A stretch of 64,000 nt of DNA from Renibacterium sp. (GTDB lineage Bacteria; Actinomycetota; Actinomycetes; Actinomycetales; Micrococcaceae), in assembly GCA_017419405.1 (NCBI GenBank), contig JAFOLH010000001.1, positions 682,001-746,000 on the forward strand. The letters run 5' to 3'. The position numbers were made by a program, and so were the translations under genes. Positions within the stretch are counted from its first letter, which is position 1. Every line of letters starts with the position of its first letter. This document shows, one piece after another, positions 30,902-39,156 of the stretch. The notes under the pieces were generated by a model. It was not told the DNA's origin. It saw nothing but the letters and a program-made list of their open reading frames with translations, and ran no database searches.

Positions 30902-31303
30902 ATGTTGATCGAATCACGGCTGTTTTTCCTCGGTGTGCCCTTCTTCCTGGTGGTCGATGTGGTCTACGGTTTCATGACCAACTGGAGCGAATGGGTCGGC
31001 ATCCTTGGCATCCTCCTGGTCGGCGGCCTGGCCGGAATGATCGGCTTCTACCTGGCGTTCACCGCCAAGCGGGTGGGCTTGCGTCCGGAAGACCGCAACA
31101 ACGGCGAGATCCACGAAGGCGCCGGCGAGCAGGGGCACTTCAGCCCGTGGTCGTGGTGGCCTCTGGTGCTCGGCCTGGCCTGCGCCACGGCGTTCGCGGG
31201 TTTGGCGCTGGGCTGGTGGATCGTCTTCATTTCGGCCGGCATCGCCGCCATCGGCCTGGTTGGTTGGGTCTTCGAATACAGCCGCGGAGACCACGCGCAC
31301 TAG
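30902..31303 (+). CDS. ctaF: Cytochrome c oxidase subunit IV (actinobacterial type)
   Basis: 133 aa with four hydrophobic segments and the conserved loop GLRPEDRNNGEIHEGAGEQG, followed by HFSPWSWWP. This small subunit is specific to actinobacterial aa3 oxidases. It starts 2 bp after ctaD and ends the ctaC-ctaD-ctaF unit at a long hairpin terminator. Confidence 0.93.
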   Translation: MLIESRLFFLGVPFFLVVDVVYGFMTNWSEWVGILGILLVGGLAGMIGFYLAFTAKRVGLRPEDRNNGEIHEGAGEQGHFSPWSWWPLVLGLACATAFAGLALGWWIVFISAGIAAIGLVGWVFEYSRGDHAH

Positions 31304-31315
31304 GCTTTGCTTCAT

Positions 31316-31386
31316 TTCGGATGCATTTCCGGCTTGTGGAGGGAAATTTCCCGTCCCGGGCCGGAAATGCATCCGAAGCTTTTTAA
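31316..31386 (+). terminator. Long terminator hairpin after ctaF
   Basis: Perfect 18-bp arms TTCGGATGCATTTCCGGC (31316-31333) and GCCGGAAATGCATCCGAA (31360-31377), followed by GCTTTTTAAC. The 26-nt loop itself contains the palindrome GGGAAATTTCCC (31341-31352). It closes the ctaC-ctaD-ctaF unit. Confidence 0.85.
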
Positions 31387-31407
31387 CTACCACCGAGAGG
31401 TTGGCTC

Positions 31408-32193
31408 ATGAGCGATGCTGCAGAGTTGATCGGCGGTGAGATCGACCGTTCCTCCGGCACCGCGATCTATCTGCAGCTCGCTGAGCTTTTGCGACAGTAC
31501 GTGCGGACCAAGAGTTCGCCCGCGACGGCGATACCCTCGGAACGCGATATCGCGGCCCGGTTCGGAGTCGCCCGGATGACCGTCCGGCAAGCGATCGACA
31601 CGCTGGTCTCGGCCGAGGTACTGGACCGGGTGGTGGGTCTGGGTACTTTCGTGCATCGGCCCAAGCTCGACCTGCAGGTCAAGCTGACCTCGTACTCGGA
31701 AGAAATGCAGCGCCGCGGCATGGTGCCGGACGCCAAAGTCCTGGACTTCGAGTTGATCCAGGCCAGTGCGAGCGTGGCCCGGGAACTGCAACTGCATGAA
31801 GGCCAAATGGTGGTCCGGTTCCGGCGGCTGCTGCTGGCCGACGAAGAGCCGATGAGCGTGGACGAGAATTTCATCCCCGGGTACCGGGTGCCGGGACTTA
31901 CCGACGGTCCGGCCCCGACCTCGTTGTACAACACTCTGGGCGAGCGTTACGGCCTCGTCATGGAGTGGGGCGAGGACATGATCGAAGCTGCAGCCGCAGC
32001 GCCCACCGTGGCCCGGCAACTCAAGGTGGAGACCGGAGCGCCGCTGCTGAAGATCCAGCGGCATGCCTTCGTCTCCGGAATCGTCGTGGACTACTCGGTG
32101 TCCTACTACCGTGCGGACCGTTACAAGCTCTGGGTGCCGCTGCAACGGCCTGGCGTGCGGAGCACCCGGCAAGTCCCTTCCCGGCGCAGTTAG
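31408..32193 (+). CDS. GntR family transcriptional regulator, HutC/UTRA type
   Basis: 261 aa: an N-terminal winged helix (AIYLQLAELLRQYV, IPSERDIAARFGVARMTVRQ, GLGTFVHRPK) followed by a UTRA effector domain from about residue 90, with VVRFRRLLLADEEPMSV and YSVSYYRADRYKLWV. UTRA domains commonly bind sugar phosphates or amino-acid derivatives such as GlcNAc-6-P. No sugar gene adjoins it, so the target is unknown. It lies between the ctaC-ctaD-ctaF terminator and a small VOC gene. Confidence 0.9.
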   Translation: MSDAAELIGGEIDRSSGTAIYLQLAELLRQYVRTKSSPATAIPSERDIAARFGVARMTVRQAIDTLVSAEVLDRVVGLGTFVHRPKLDLQVKLTSYSEEMQRRGMVPDAKVLDFELIQASASVARELQLHEGQMVVRFRRLLLADEEPMSVDENFIPGYRVPGLTDGPAPTSLYNTLGERYGLVMEWGEDMIEAAAAAPTVARQLKVETGAPLLKIQRHAFVSGIVVDYSVSYYRADRYKLWVPLQRPGVRSTRQVPSRRS

Positions 32194-32270
32194 GCCCGCA
32201 CCGAGGCGTCCAGGCTGCCGTCCGCGAGGCTTTCCCAGCAGAGCCGGCGGCCACGCCGTAATATGACCTG

Positions 32271-32648
32271 ATGGCAGGCATCGTATGGTGGGAAGTGGAG
32301 ACCGACAGCCCGGAGCTGTTCCAGCACTTCCACGGTTCGCTCTTCGGCTGGCGCTTCGAAACAGCTTTTGCGGATACCGAGCTGGGCGCAGACTATTGGG
32401 TCATCAAGGACGCGGCTCGGGATATCGGCGGATTGCAGCGCGCCCCCTCGCCGAGATTGCCGATGGCGGGGAGCCGCGTCTATCTCCTGGCGGAGGATCT
32501 GGAGGCCACTTTGGCACGCGCGGCCGCCTTGGGCGGCGTCATCGAAAGGTCGCGTACCGCACTGGGCGGAGCAGACCGGTGGTTCGGCACCTTTCTTGAT
32601 CCAACCGGGATTTCCTTCGGATTGTGGACGCCGAACGCGAGGGCATAG
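32271..32648 (+). CDS. VOC family protein (glyoxalase-like)
   Basis: 125 aa with one pair of beta-alpha-beta-beta-beta modules (MAGIVWWEVETDSPELFQHF; FLDPTGISFGLW at the end). The family binds a metal to open rings, isomerise or confer resistance; the specific role is unknown. ATG 32271 has a TAATAT hexamer 6 bp upstream and no Shine-Dalgarno, so it is probably leaderless. It converges with qcrB across a perfect palindrome. Confidence 0.8.
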   Translation: MAGIVWWEVETDSPELFQHFHGSLFGWRFETAFADTELGADYWVIKDAARDIGGLQRAPSPRLPMAGSRVYLLAEDLEATLARAAALGGVIERSRTALGGADRWFGTFLDPTGISFGLWTPNARA

Positions 32649-32653
32649 TGGAA

Positions 32654-32695
32654 AGGGCCCCTGCCGCCATTCAGCTGAATGGCGGCAGGGGCCCT
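32654..32695 (-). terminator. Perfect 42-bp palindrome, terminator of qcrB
   Basis: Two 21-nt arms with no mismatch and no spacer (centre CAGCTG; ends AGGGCCCCTGCCGCC and GGCGGCAGGGGCCCT). It lies 22 bp past the qcrB stop and 5 bp past the VOC stop. On the minus strand a short TTT follows, so it serves qcrB; it may act on both strands. Confidence 0.8.
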
Positions 32696-32717
32696 CGGAT
32701 CCGCGGGGGAGCAGCGA

Positions 32718-34424
32718 CTACTTCGACAATGCCTTGTCGTTCGCTTCCAATGCCTCGTGGTCGGCGTGCTCTTCGTGCGCAGCATGCTCCAGGGCTGCCT
32801 GGTGCTCAGCCGGAGTGACCGGGGCGACCCGGTCTTCGAAGAACCACTTGGAGAGCCAAGCGCGACGCTTTTCCTTGGCCACCACGATGCCCTTTTCGTT
32901 GGGCTCCGCGGGAAGCACCTTCGGCGATTCGAAGCTGACCAAACGGTACCGCTTGTATTCGTCCAGCTGTGCGTGCTTTTCCTTGTACTCGCCATGCGGC
33001 AAGCGGATGATCCGGCCGGTTTCCCGTCCGTGCAGCACGATCTCGCGGTCCTTGCGCTGCAGCGCCAAGGCGATGCGTTTGGTGATCTGGTAAGCCAAGA
33101 TCGGGCCGATGAAGAACAGCGTGCGCAACCAATAGGTCACGTCGTTGAGCGAAACGTGGAAGTGCGTTGCGATCAAGTCCGAACTCGCAGCCGCCCACAT
33201 GACGCAGTAGAACACGACGCCGGCGGCGCCGATCGCAGTACGGGTCGGCACATTGCGCGGACGGTCCAAGACGTGGTGCTCGCGGTCGTCCTTGGTGATC
33301 CAACGCTCGATCCACGGGTAGGTGAACAGCAAGCCGAAGATGATGCCGGCCGGGATCATGGCCGCGCCGATCACGTTGAAGCTCAGCGTGTTGGTTCCCC
33401 AGGGGAACGGGATCTCCCATTCGAAGGGGAAGTTCCACAGCCAGCCCGGCATGAGCCGGAGCGCGCCGTCGAACACGCCGATGTACCAGTCGGGCTGGGT
33501 GCCGGCGGATACCGGTGACGGGTCGTAAGGCCCGTAGTTCCAGATCGGGTTGATCGTGAAGAACGCCGCCATCGCCGCGATGATGCCGAACACGATGAAG
33601 AAGAACCCGCCTGCTTTGGCTGCGTAGACCGGTCCCAGCGGGTAGCCGACGACATTGTTGTCGCTGCGGCCGGGCCCGGGGTACTGGGTGTGCTTGTGCA
33701 CCACGACCATGAACAGGTGGATCACGATCATCAGCAGGATGATCGCGGGGATCAACAGGATGTGCAGCACATAGAGCCTGCTGATCACCATGGTTCCCGG
33801 GAACTCACCGCCGAACAGGAAGAACGAGATGTAGGTGCCGACCACCGGGATCGCCTTCAGGATGCCGTCGATGATCCGCAGGCCGTTGCCGGAGAGCAAA
33901 TCGTCAGGCAGCGAGTAGCCGGTGAACCCGGCGCCCAGGGACAGCAGCACCAAAGTGGCGCCGACGACCCAGTTCAATTCACGCGGTTTGCGGAACGCTC
34001 CGGTGAAGAACACCCGCAGCATGTGCACGGATACCGCCGCTACGAAGAGCAGCGCCGCCCAGTGGTGCACCTGCCGCATGAACAGGCCGCCGCGGACCTC
34101 GAAGGAGATGTTCAACGACGAGTTGTAGGCGACCGACATTTCGACGCCCTTCAACGGCACATAGGAGCCGTTGTAATGCGTTTCCGCCATGGAGGGATCG
34201 AAGAAAAAGGTCAGAAAGGTGCCGGAGAGCAACAAGATGACGAAGGAGTACAGGGCCACTTCACCGAACATGAAGGTCCAGTGGTCGGGGAAGACCTTGC
34301 GGCCGAACTCCTTGAGGATTCCGGATCCGCCGACGCGCTGGTCGACGAAGTCGGTGATCCGGCCGACTTTGGTGGTCGGAGTGTACGGTGCTTCAGCAGT
34401 GTGGCTGGTAAGTGCATTGCTCAT
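32718..34424 (-). CDS. qcrB: Cytochrome bc complex cytochrome b subunit
   Basis: The 568-aa membrane protein is longer than mitochondrial cytochrome b, as in actinobacteria. The heme b ligands lie in RQVHHWAALLFVAAVSVHML and HILLIPAIILLMIVIHLFMV, followed by HKHTQYPGPGR. A hydrophilic tail of about 120 residues ends in a Glu/His/Ala-rich stretch. It oxidises menaquinol in the bcc-aa3 supercomplex. It starts 2 bp after qcrA; last gene of ctaE-qcrC-qcrA-qcrB. Confidence 0.96.
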   Translation of the reverse strand: MSNALTSHTAEAPYTPTTKVGRITDFVDQRVGGSGILKEFGRKVFPDHWTFMFGEVALYSFVILLLSGTFLTFFFDPSMAETHYNGSYVPLKGVEMSVAYNSSLNISFEVRGGLFMRQVHHWAALLFVAAVSVHMLRVFFTGAFRKPRELNWVVGATLVLLSLGAGFTGYSLPDDLLSGNGLRIIDGILKAIPVVGTYISFFLFGGEFPGTMVISRLYVLHILLIPAIILLMIVIHLFMVVVHKHTQYPGPGRSDNNVVGYPLGPVYAAKAGGFFFIVFGIIAAMAAFFTINPIWNYGPYDPSPVSAGTQPDWYIGVFDGALRLMPGWLWNFPFEWEIPFPWGTNTLSFNVIGAAMIPAGIIFGLLFTYPWIERWITKDDREHHVLDRPRNVPTRTAIGAAGVVFYCVMWAAASSDLIATHFHVSLNDVTYWLRTLFFIGPILAYQITKRIALALQRKDREIVLHGRETGRIIRLPHGEYKEKHAQLDEYKRYRLVSFESPKVLPAEPNEKGIVVAKEKRRAWLSKWFFEDRVAPVTPAEHQAALEHAAHEEHADHEALEANDKALSK

Positions 34425-34426
34425 GA

Positions 34427-35458
34427 TCAGCCACGCTCCCAGTAGCTCGGACCGACGGGTTCATGGAAGTCGCTCTGCGCCACCAGGTAACCTTCGGCAT
34501 CCACCTTGATCGGCAGCTGCGGCAACGGGCGCACAGCCGGGCCGAAGATGACCTTGCACTCTTGCGTGAGGTCGAAGGTCGATTGGTGGCAGGGGCACAG
34601 CAAGTGGTGCGTCTGCTGCTCGTACAAAGCCACCGGACAACCGACGTGGGTGCAGATCTTCGAGTAGGCCACAATGCCGTTGTAACCCCAATTTTCCCGC
34701 CCGGGGGAGGGATTCAGCGAAGCCGGGTCCAGCCGCATCAACAACACGACGGCTTTGGCCTTTTCGTTCAGCTTGCCTTCTTGGAGCTCGTTGAGCCCTT
34801 CCGGAATCACGTGGAACGCCGAGCCCAGGGTGACGTCCGACGCTTTGATCGGAGTGCCGGTTGGGTCGCGGACCAGGCGGGTGCCCTCTTTCCACATGGT
34901 GTGCCGGAGCAAATTGACGTCCGGGTTCAAGTCCAAGTCGCGGAACAGCACGATCGCCGGCAACGGAGCCAATGCGATCGCTCCGATCAGGGTGTTCCGG
35001 ATCAAGGGCCGGCGTTTGATGCCGCTCTCTTCCGCGATCGTGTCGACGATCTCCACCGCGGCCTTGCGGTCCTCTTCGCTGCGGATCGGGTGGCGCTCTT
35101 CGGAAACTTCATGGTCCGGCATCAGGGCCTTCGCCCAGTGCACGATTCCGGTTCCGATGCCGAGCATCGCGAAGGCGGTGCCCAATCCGAGGAGCATGTT
35201 CTGCAACCGCAGCGTCCCCACGCTTTGGTCGAGGCGAACGCCGAAATATGCGACGAAGAAGAGAATGGTACCCAGTACCGAAATGCCGAAAAGCACGGCT
35301 ACTTGGCGTTCAGCTCGCTTGGCCGCGCGCGGGTCAGTGTCAGCCAGCCGGGGGCGGTGCGGGGGGATTCCAGGATCCTGGAATGTCTCCAACACCGTCT
35401 GACCAGCCTTAGCTTCGACCTCCGACCCTGTCGGCTTGTCGTCACTACGGTCGCCCAT
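34427..35458 (-). CDS. qcrA: Rieske iron-sulfur subunit of the bc complex
   Basis: 343 aa. A charged N-terminus precedes three membrane helices, the actinobacterial form. The C-terminal Rieske domain has the 2Fe-2S ligands CTHVGC (residues 269-274) and CPCHQS (from 288). It transfers electrons from quinol to the diheme cytochrome c subunit. ATG 35458 follows AGGAAGG. It is followed by qcrB after 2 bp. Confidence 0.96.
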   Translation of the reverse strand: MGDRSDDKPTGSEVEAKAGQTVLETFQDPGIPPHRPRLADTDPRAAKRAERQVAVLFGISVLGTILFFVAYFGVRLDQSVGTLRLQNMLLGLGTAFAMLGIGTGIVHWAKALMPDHEVSEERHPIRSEEDRKAAVEIVDTIAEESGIKRRPLIRNTLIGAIALAPLPAIVLFRDLDLNPDVNLLRHTMWKEGTRLVRDPTGTPIKASDVTLGSAFHVIPEGLNELQEGKLNEKAKAVVLLMRLDPASLNPSPGRENWGYNGIVAYSKICTHVGCPVALYEQQTHHLLCPCHQSTFDLTQECKVIFGPAVRPLPQLPIKVDAEGYLVAQSDFHEPVGPSYWERG

Positions 35459-35542
35459 TGTCCTTCTTCCTTCTGTCGTCCCGTTTCACGGGGAATCTTT
35501 CAAAACTTTTCGAAACTGGCCCGTCGCAGCGGGCGGCCGAAC

Positions 35543-36331
35543 TCACGAAGTGCGTGATGTCAACCAAATGGTGAAGGCGATGACCACGCCCAGGCCCGCG
35601 ATCCAGACGAAGAGACCCTCGGCCACCGGGCCCAGGGAGCCGAGCTGCGCACCGCCGGGTGAGCCGTTGGCTTCAATGGTCTTCAGGAACGTGATGATGT
35701 CGCGCTTGCCTTCGGGGGTGATGTTGGCGTCGCTGAACACCGGCATGTTCTGCGGTCCGGTGATCATCGCTTCGTAAATGTGCGCGGGTTCGACGCCGGC
35801 GAGTCCCGGAGCGAATTTGCCCTGGGTCAGTGCGCCGCCGGCGGCCGCGGCATTGTGGCACATGGCGCAGTTGACCCGGAAAAGCTCGCCGCCTTCGGCT
35901 GCGTTGCCCTTGCCGTCCAAGTACTCTTCGCCGGGGATTGCCGGACCAGCCCCGAGGCTGGCGACATAGGCGGCGAGTTGCTTGGTCTGCTCCGCGTTGA
36001 ACTGCTGGGGCTTCTGCAACGCCTGCGGTCCCTGCATCTGCATCGGCATCCGGCCGGTGCCGACCTGGAAGTCCACGGCTGCCGCACCGACGCCGACCAG
36101 AGTCGGCCCGGACGGGGTACCCGCGCCGCCGGCATTGTGGCAGGTGGCGCAGTTCGCCAAGAAGAGCTTTTCGCCTTCCTGCACGTCACTCGCCGTGAAG
36201 GTATTGGATTCCGCCTTGGCCTGATTGACCGATGTCGCGAAAGAATACAAGCCGCCCGTGAGCAGCAAGCCCATCAACAGCAATGCCAGGATCGCTAGCG
36301 GGTGCCTACGCTTCTGTGAAAGTGCCTTCAC
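35543..36331 (-). CDS. qcrC: Diheme cytochrome c subunit of the bc complex
   Basis: 262 aa: an N-terminal membrane helix, two class I cytochrome c domains with heme motifs CATCH (61-65) and CAMCH (155-159), and a C-terminal membrane helix. The two-heme subunit hands electrons directly to CtaC, replacing a soluble cytochrome c. The start is GTG 36331 with AAAGGA about 9 nt upstream. It lies between ctaE and qcrA. Confidence 0.96.
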   Translation of the reverse strand: MKALSQKRRHPLAILALLLMGLLLTGGLYSFATSVNQAKAESNTFTASDVQEGEKLFLANCATCHNAGGAGTPSGPTLVGVGAAAVDFQVGTGRMPMQMQGPQALQKPQQFNAEQTKQLAAYVASLGAGPAIPGEEYLDGKGNAAEGGELFRVNCAMCHNAAAAGGALTQGKFAPGLAGVEPAHIYEAMITGPQNMPVFSDANITPEGKRDIITFLKTIEANGSPGGAQLGSLGPVAEGLFVWIAGLGVVIAFTIWLTSRTS

Positions 36332-36423
36332 CGGTCAAGTTCCTTTGTTCTCGGTTCGACGGCTGGGGCAGCCGCTGTGTGAAATTCTTCCGCTGGTAAA
36401 AATGCAGTCAAGTTCGGCTCGGC

Positions 36424-37062
36424 TTACTTGAGCACGTAGATGACGAGGAACAGTCCGATCCAGACCACGTCAACGAAGTGCCAGTAGTAGGAGGTCACGA
36501 TCGCGCTGGTGGCCTCGAAATGCCCGAACTTCTTCGCCGCATAGGCTCGTCCGATGATGAACAGGAACGCGATCAGACCGCCGATCACGTGCAAACCGTG
36601 GAATCCGGTGGTCAGATAGAAGACCGACCCGTAGGCATTAGACGACAAGGTCACATGCTCGGAGACGAGCATCGCGTATTCCGTCGACTGGCCGGCGACG
36701 AAGATCGCACCGAGCAGGAAGGTGAGGAAGAACCACTCGACCATGCCCCATTGGGAGAACTTGAACAATCCGCCGACGCGTCGGGGCTGCAATCGCTCCG
36801 CAGCGAAGACGCCCATCTGGCAGCTGAATGAGCTGGATACCAGGATGATCGTGTTCACCAGGGCGAACGGGAAGTTCAACTTCGCCGTCTCTTCAGCCCA
36901 CAGGGAGCCTGAAGTGGAGCGCAGCGTGAAGTACATGGCAAAGAGGCCCGCGAAGAACATCAGCTCGCTGGAGAGCCAAACGACGGTTCCTACGGAAACC
37001 ATGTTGGGCCGATTCAGCGTGGGGTGTGCCGGGGCGCTGGGGGCTTGGGTCGCAGATGTCAC
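36424..37062 (-). CDS. ctaE: Cytochrome c oxidase subunit III
   Basis: 212 aa, five membrane helices, with [17 protein letters not shown], the conserved FHGLHVIGG and the C-terminal [15 protein letters not shown]. The start is GTG 37062, giving (M)[18 protein letters not shown]. The frame is open further upstream to 37179, but a promoter sits there, so that part is not translated. First gene of ctaE-qcrC-qcrA-qcrB; probably leaderless. Confidence 0.95.
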   Translation of the reverse strand: MTSATQAPSAPAHPTLNRPNMVSVGTVVWLSSELMFFAGLFAMYFTLRSTSGSLWAEETAKLNFPFALVNTIILVSSSFSCQMGVFAAERLQPRRVGGLFKFSQWGMVEWFFLTFLLGAIFVAGQSTEYAMLVSEHVTLSSNAYGSVFYLTTGFHGLHVIGGLIAFLFIIGRAYAAKKFGHFEATSAIVTSYYWHFVDVVWIGLFLVIYVLK

Positions 37063-37068
37063 ATAGAC

Positions 37069-37098
37069 ATTATGTCTGTAAAACTCCCCAGCGCCCAA
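37069..37098 (-). promoter_or_regulatory. ctaE promoter with overlapping palindrome
   Basis: On the minus strand TTGGGC (37093-37098), an 18-bp spacer and CATAAT (37069-37074) precede GTG 37062 by 6 bp. A 13-bp perfect palindrome AGACATTATGTCT (37065-37077) covers the -10, so a bound protein there would block the oxidase/bc operon. Confidence 0.6.
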
Positions 37099-37145
37099 TA
37101 CGAAATGCCTTTGCCAGCATCTTTTTCTACAAACGTGCGAAAACT

Positions 37146-37160
37146 CGCGGAAGTTCCGCG
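37146..37160. promoter_or_regulatory. 15-bp palindrome between ctaE and trpD
   Basis: CGCGGAA-G-TTCCGCG is a perfect palindrome in the 155-bp divergent region. It lies upstream of the trpD -35 region and could be an operator for either gene; the binding protein is unknown. Confidence 0.35.
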
Positions 37161-37217
37161 GGATGCGGAGCCGGGTCATATTGGCTTCGCGCCGCGCCGC
37201 GCCGATAGCATCGTAGA

Positions 37218-38303
37218 GTGAGCGATCCCCGCAACCCCGATAACGGCACCCCGACGCCGCCCAGCTGGCCCTTGCTCTTGACGGAATTGATCGCCGGCCG
37301 CGATCTGGGCCGGGAACAGACTGTGTGGGCCATGGACCAGATCATGTCCGGACTGGCATCCGACGCGCAGATCGCTGGATTCCTGGTCGCCTTGCGGGCC
37401 AAGCACGAGACCGTCGAAGAACTCGGCGGGCTGGCGGATTCGATGCTCAAGAATGCGAAACCATTGCCTTTCGACGGCGAGGCCCTGGACATCGTGGGAA
37501 CCGGCGGTGACCGGCTGAACACGGTGAACATCTCGACCATGGCGGCCTTGGTTTGCGCCGGGGCCGGTGCGCAAGTGGTCAAGCACGGCAACCGGGCTTC
37601 GTCTTCGGCCGCCGGCTCCGCAGATGTGCTCGAGGCGCTCGGCGTTCGGTTGGATCTTTCCATCGAATCCGTGGCCCGGGCTGCTTCCGAGGTTGGAATC
37701 ACCTTCTGCTTCGCCCAGGTTTTCCATCCTTCCTTCCGGTACACCGCGGTGCCCCGGCGGGAAATGGCCATTCCGACGGCCTTCAATTTCTTGGGCCCGT
37801 TGACCAATCCGGCCCGCACCTCTGCTTCGGCGGTCGGCGTGGCCGACGCGCGAATGGCGCCGTTGGTGGCCGGAGTGCTGGCCAGGCGGGGGAGCCGGGG
37901 CATGGTCTTCCGCGGCGACGACGGATTGGACGAATTGACCACCACCGGACCATCCCGGGTGTGGGAGTTCCGTGCGGGTGGGATCCAGGAGCAGGTTTTC
38001 GACCCGCAGGAGATCGGCATCGCGCGCGCCACGGTGGCGGATCTGCGTGGTCAGGACGCGCAATTCAATGCCCAAGTCGCCCGCGATACGCTGGCCGGTG
38101 CTACCGGACCGGTGCATGATGCCGTGGTCCTGAACGCTGCGGCCGGTCTGGTGTCGTTCGATCAGGAAAGCAACGGCAGCCTGACGGAGCGGATGGGCCG
38201 GGCTTTGGCACGTGCTGAATCCGCCATCGCAACCGGCCAGGCGAACGCCGTGCTGGAAGCTTGGGCCCGATTCAGTTCCGCGCATATCGCCGGGAACGGC
38301 TGA
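37218..38303 (+). CDS. trpD: Anthranilate phosphoribosyltransferase
   Basis: The 361-aa enzyme joins anthranilate to PRPP in tryptophan synthesis. It has the PRPP-binding motif [17 protein letters not shown] and the anthranilate-side [24 protein letters not shown] 37218 has no Shine-Dalgarno; TAGCAT (37206-37211) ends 6 bp before it, so a leaderless transcript is likely. It is separate from other trp genes in this window. An 11-bp stem terminator follows. Confidence 0.96.
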   Translation: MSDPRNPDNGTPTPPSWPLLLTELIAGRDLGREQTVWAMDQIMSGLASDAQIAGFLVALRAKHETVEELGGLADSMLKNAKPLPFDGEALDIVGTGGDRLNTVNISTMAALVCAGAGAQVVKHGNRASSSAAGSADVLEALGVRLDLSIESVARAASEVGITFCFAQVFHPSFRYTAVPRREMAIPTAFNFLGPLTNPARTSASAVGVADARMAPLVAGVLARRGSRGMVFRGDDGLDELTTTGPSRVWEFRAGGIQEQVFDPQEIGIARATVADLRGQDAQFNAQVARDTLAGATGPVHDAVVLNAAAGLVSFDQESNGSLTERMGRALARAESAIATGQANAVLEAWARFSSAHIAGNG

Positions 38304-38310
38304 GCGGGCT

Positions 38311-38335
38311 CCGGCCGGTTCGCTGAACCGGCCGG
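38311..38335. terminator. Bidirectional hairpin between trpD and the RAM-domain gene
   Basis: Perfect 11-bp stem CCGGCCGGTTC / GAACCGGCCGG with a GCT loop, in the 34-bp convergent gap. No T-run on either side. Confidence 0.7.
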
Positions 38336-38337
38336 AA

Positions 38338-38619
38338 TCAGTGCTCGAAGCCGAGCGAGAACGCGGCGTCCAAATCGTGCTTGGAATAGGCGCGGAAGGA
38401 AATATGCGTCGTGGTGGCTTGGACGCCGTCGACCTTCGAGAGTTTGTCCGCAATGACATCCGCCAAGGCCTCATGCTGGCCGACCCGGGCCACCGCGATG
38501 AGATCCCACTCGCCGGTCACCGAATACACCTCGCTGATGCCTTCGATTTCGGAGATCTCCTGGGCGGCTTCGGGGATCCGGTCCACGTTGGTCTTGATCA
38601 GAACGAATGCGGTAATCAC
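38338..38619 (-). CDS. Stand-alone Lrp/AsnC ligand-binding (RAM) domain protein
   Basis: 93 aa, only the RAM effector domain (ITAFVLIKTNVDRIPEAAQ, SVTGEWDLIAVARV) with no DNA-binding helix-turn-helix. Such short proteins may sense amino acids or modulate full-length Lrp partners. The start is GTG 38619; TAGTCT ends 6 bp upstream, so it looks leaderless. It converges with trpD. Confidence 0.88.
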   Translation of the reverse strand: MITAFVLIKTNVDRIPEAAQEISEIEGISEVYSVTGEWDLIAVARVGQHEALADVIADKLSKVDGVQATTTHISFRAYSKHDLDAAFSLGFEH

Positions 38620-38628
38620 AGCATCAGA

Positions 38629-39060
38629 CTAACGCACGCCGGATCGTTCGGCCCGCTTCCGGAGCACCAATCCGGCGATCGCGCGGTGGCCCAGCAGGAA
38701 CAAAGCCAGGACGGCGGTGGCGACCAGCACGAAACTCCATTCGGCGGTCCGGCCGCTGAGCAGCCGCAAAAGCATCCCGGCGATTACCGTGATCAGCCAC
38801 AGGCAGACGCCGTGCGGCCAGATTCGGACTGGGGCCCGCCAAAGCCGTCCGGCCAACCAACCCAGAGCGGCTCCGGCCAGAAACGGCCACGCCGTGGCCA
38901 AGACCCCGAGCACCGGGTTGGCTTCTTGATGGCTTGCCCGTCCGGCGATCGCGAAAACCAGGATCAGGAGGAGGTCCAAAAGCAGCGCGTACCCGATCAG
39001 ACCGCGACTCGTGGCCAGGGCCGGCCGAGCATGGGATTCGGGAGATCGCATCGGGTCCAT
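38629..39060 (-). CDS. DUF3054 family membrane protein
   Basis: 143 aa with four predicted membrane helices and the DUF3054 features FAIAGRASH and PFLAGAALGWL. Function unknown. ATG 39060 is preceded by TAGCCT ending 6 bp upstream, another leaderless-type start. It lies 9 bp upstream of the RAM-domain gene's start, whose own -10-like hexamer falls in the gap and the end of this gene. Confidence 0.85.
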   Translation of the reverse strand: MDPMRSPESHARPALATSRGLIGYALLLDLLLILVFAIAGRASHQEANPVLGVLATAWPFLAGAALGWLAGRLWRAPVRIWPHGVCLWLITVIAGMLLRLLSGRTAEWSFVLVATAVLALFLLGHRAIAGLVLRKRAERSGVR

Positions 39061-39156
39061 CCTGGCAGGCTAACAGGGCGTGCGGCAGGATGGGAAAACC
39101 GCGAAACCGGCTCGGTTGCGCCGTCGCCGAATCCGGTCGTTTTCACCGGCCAGCGG

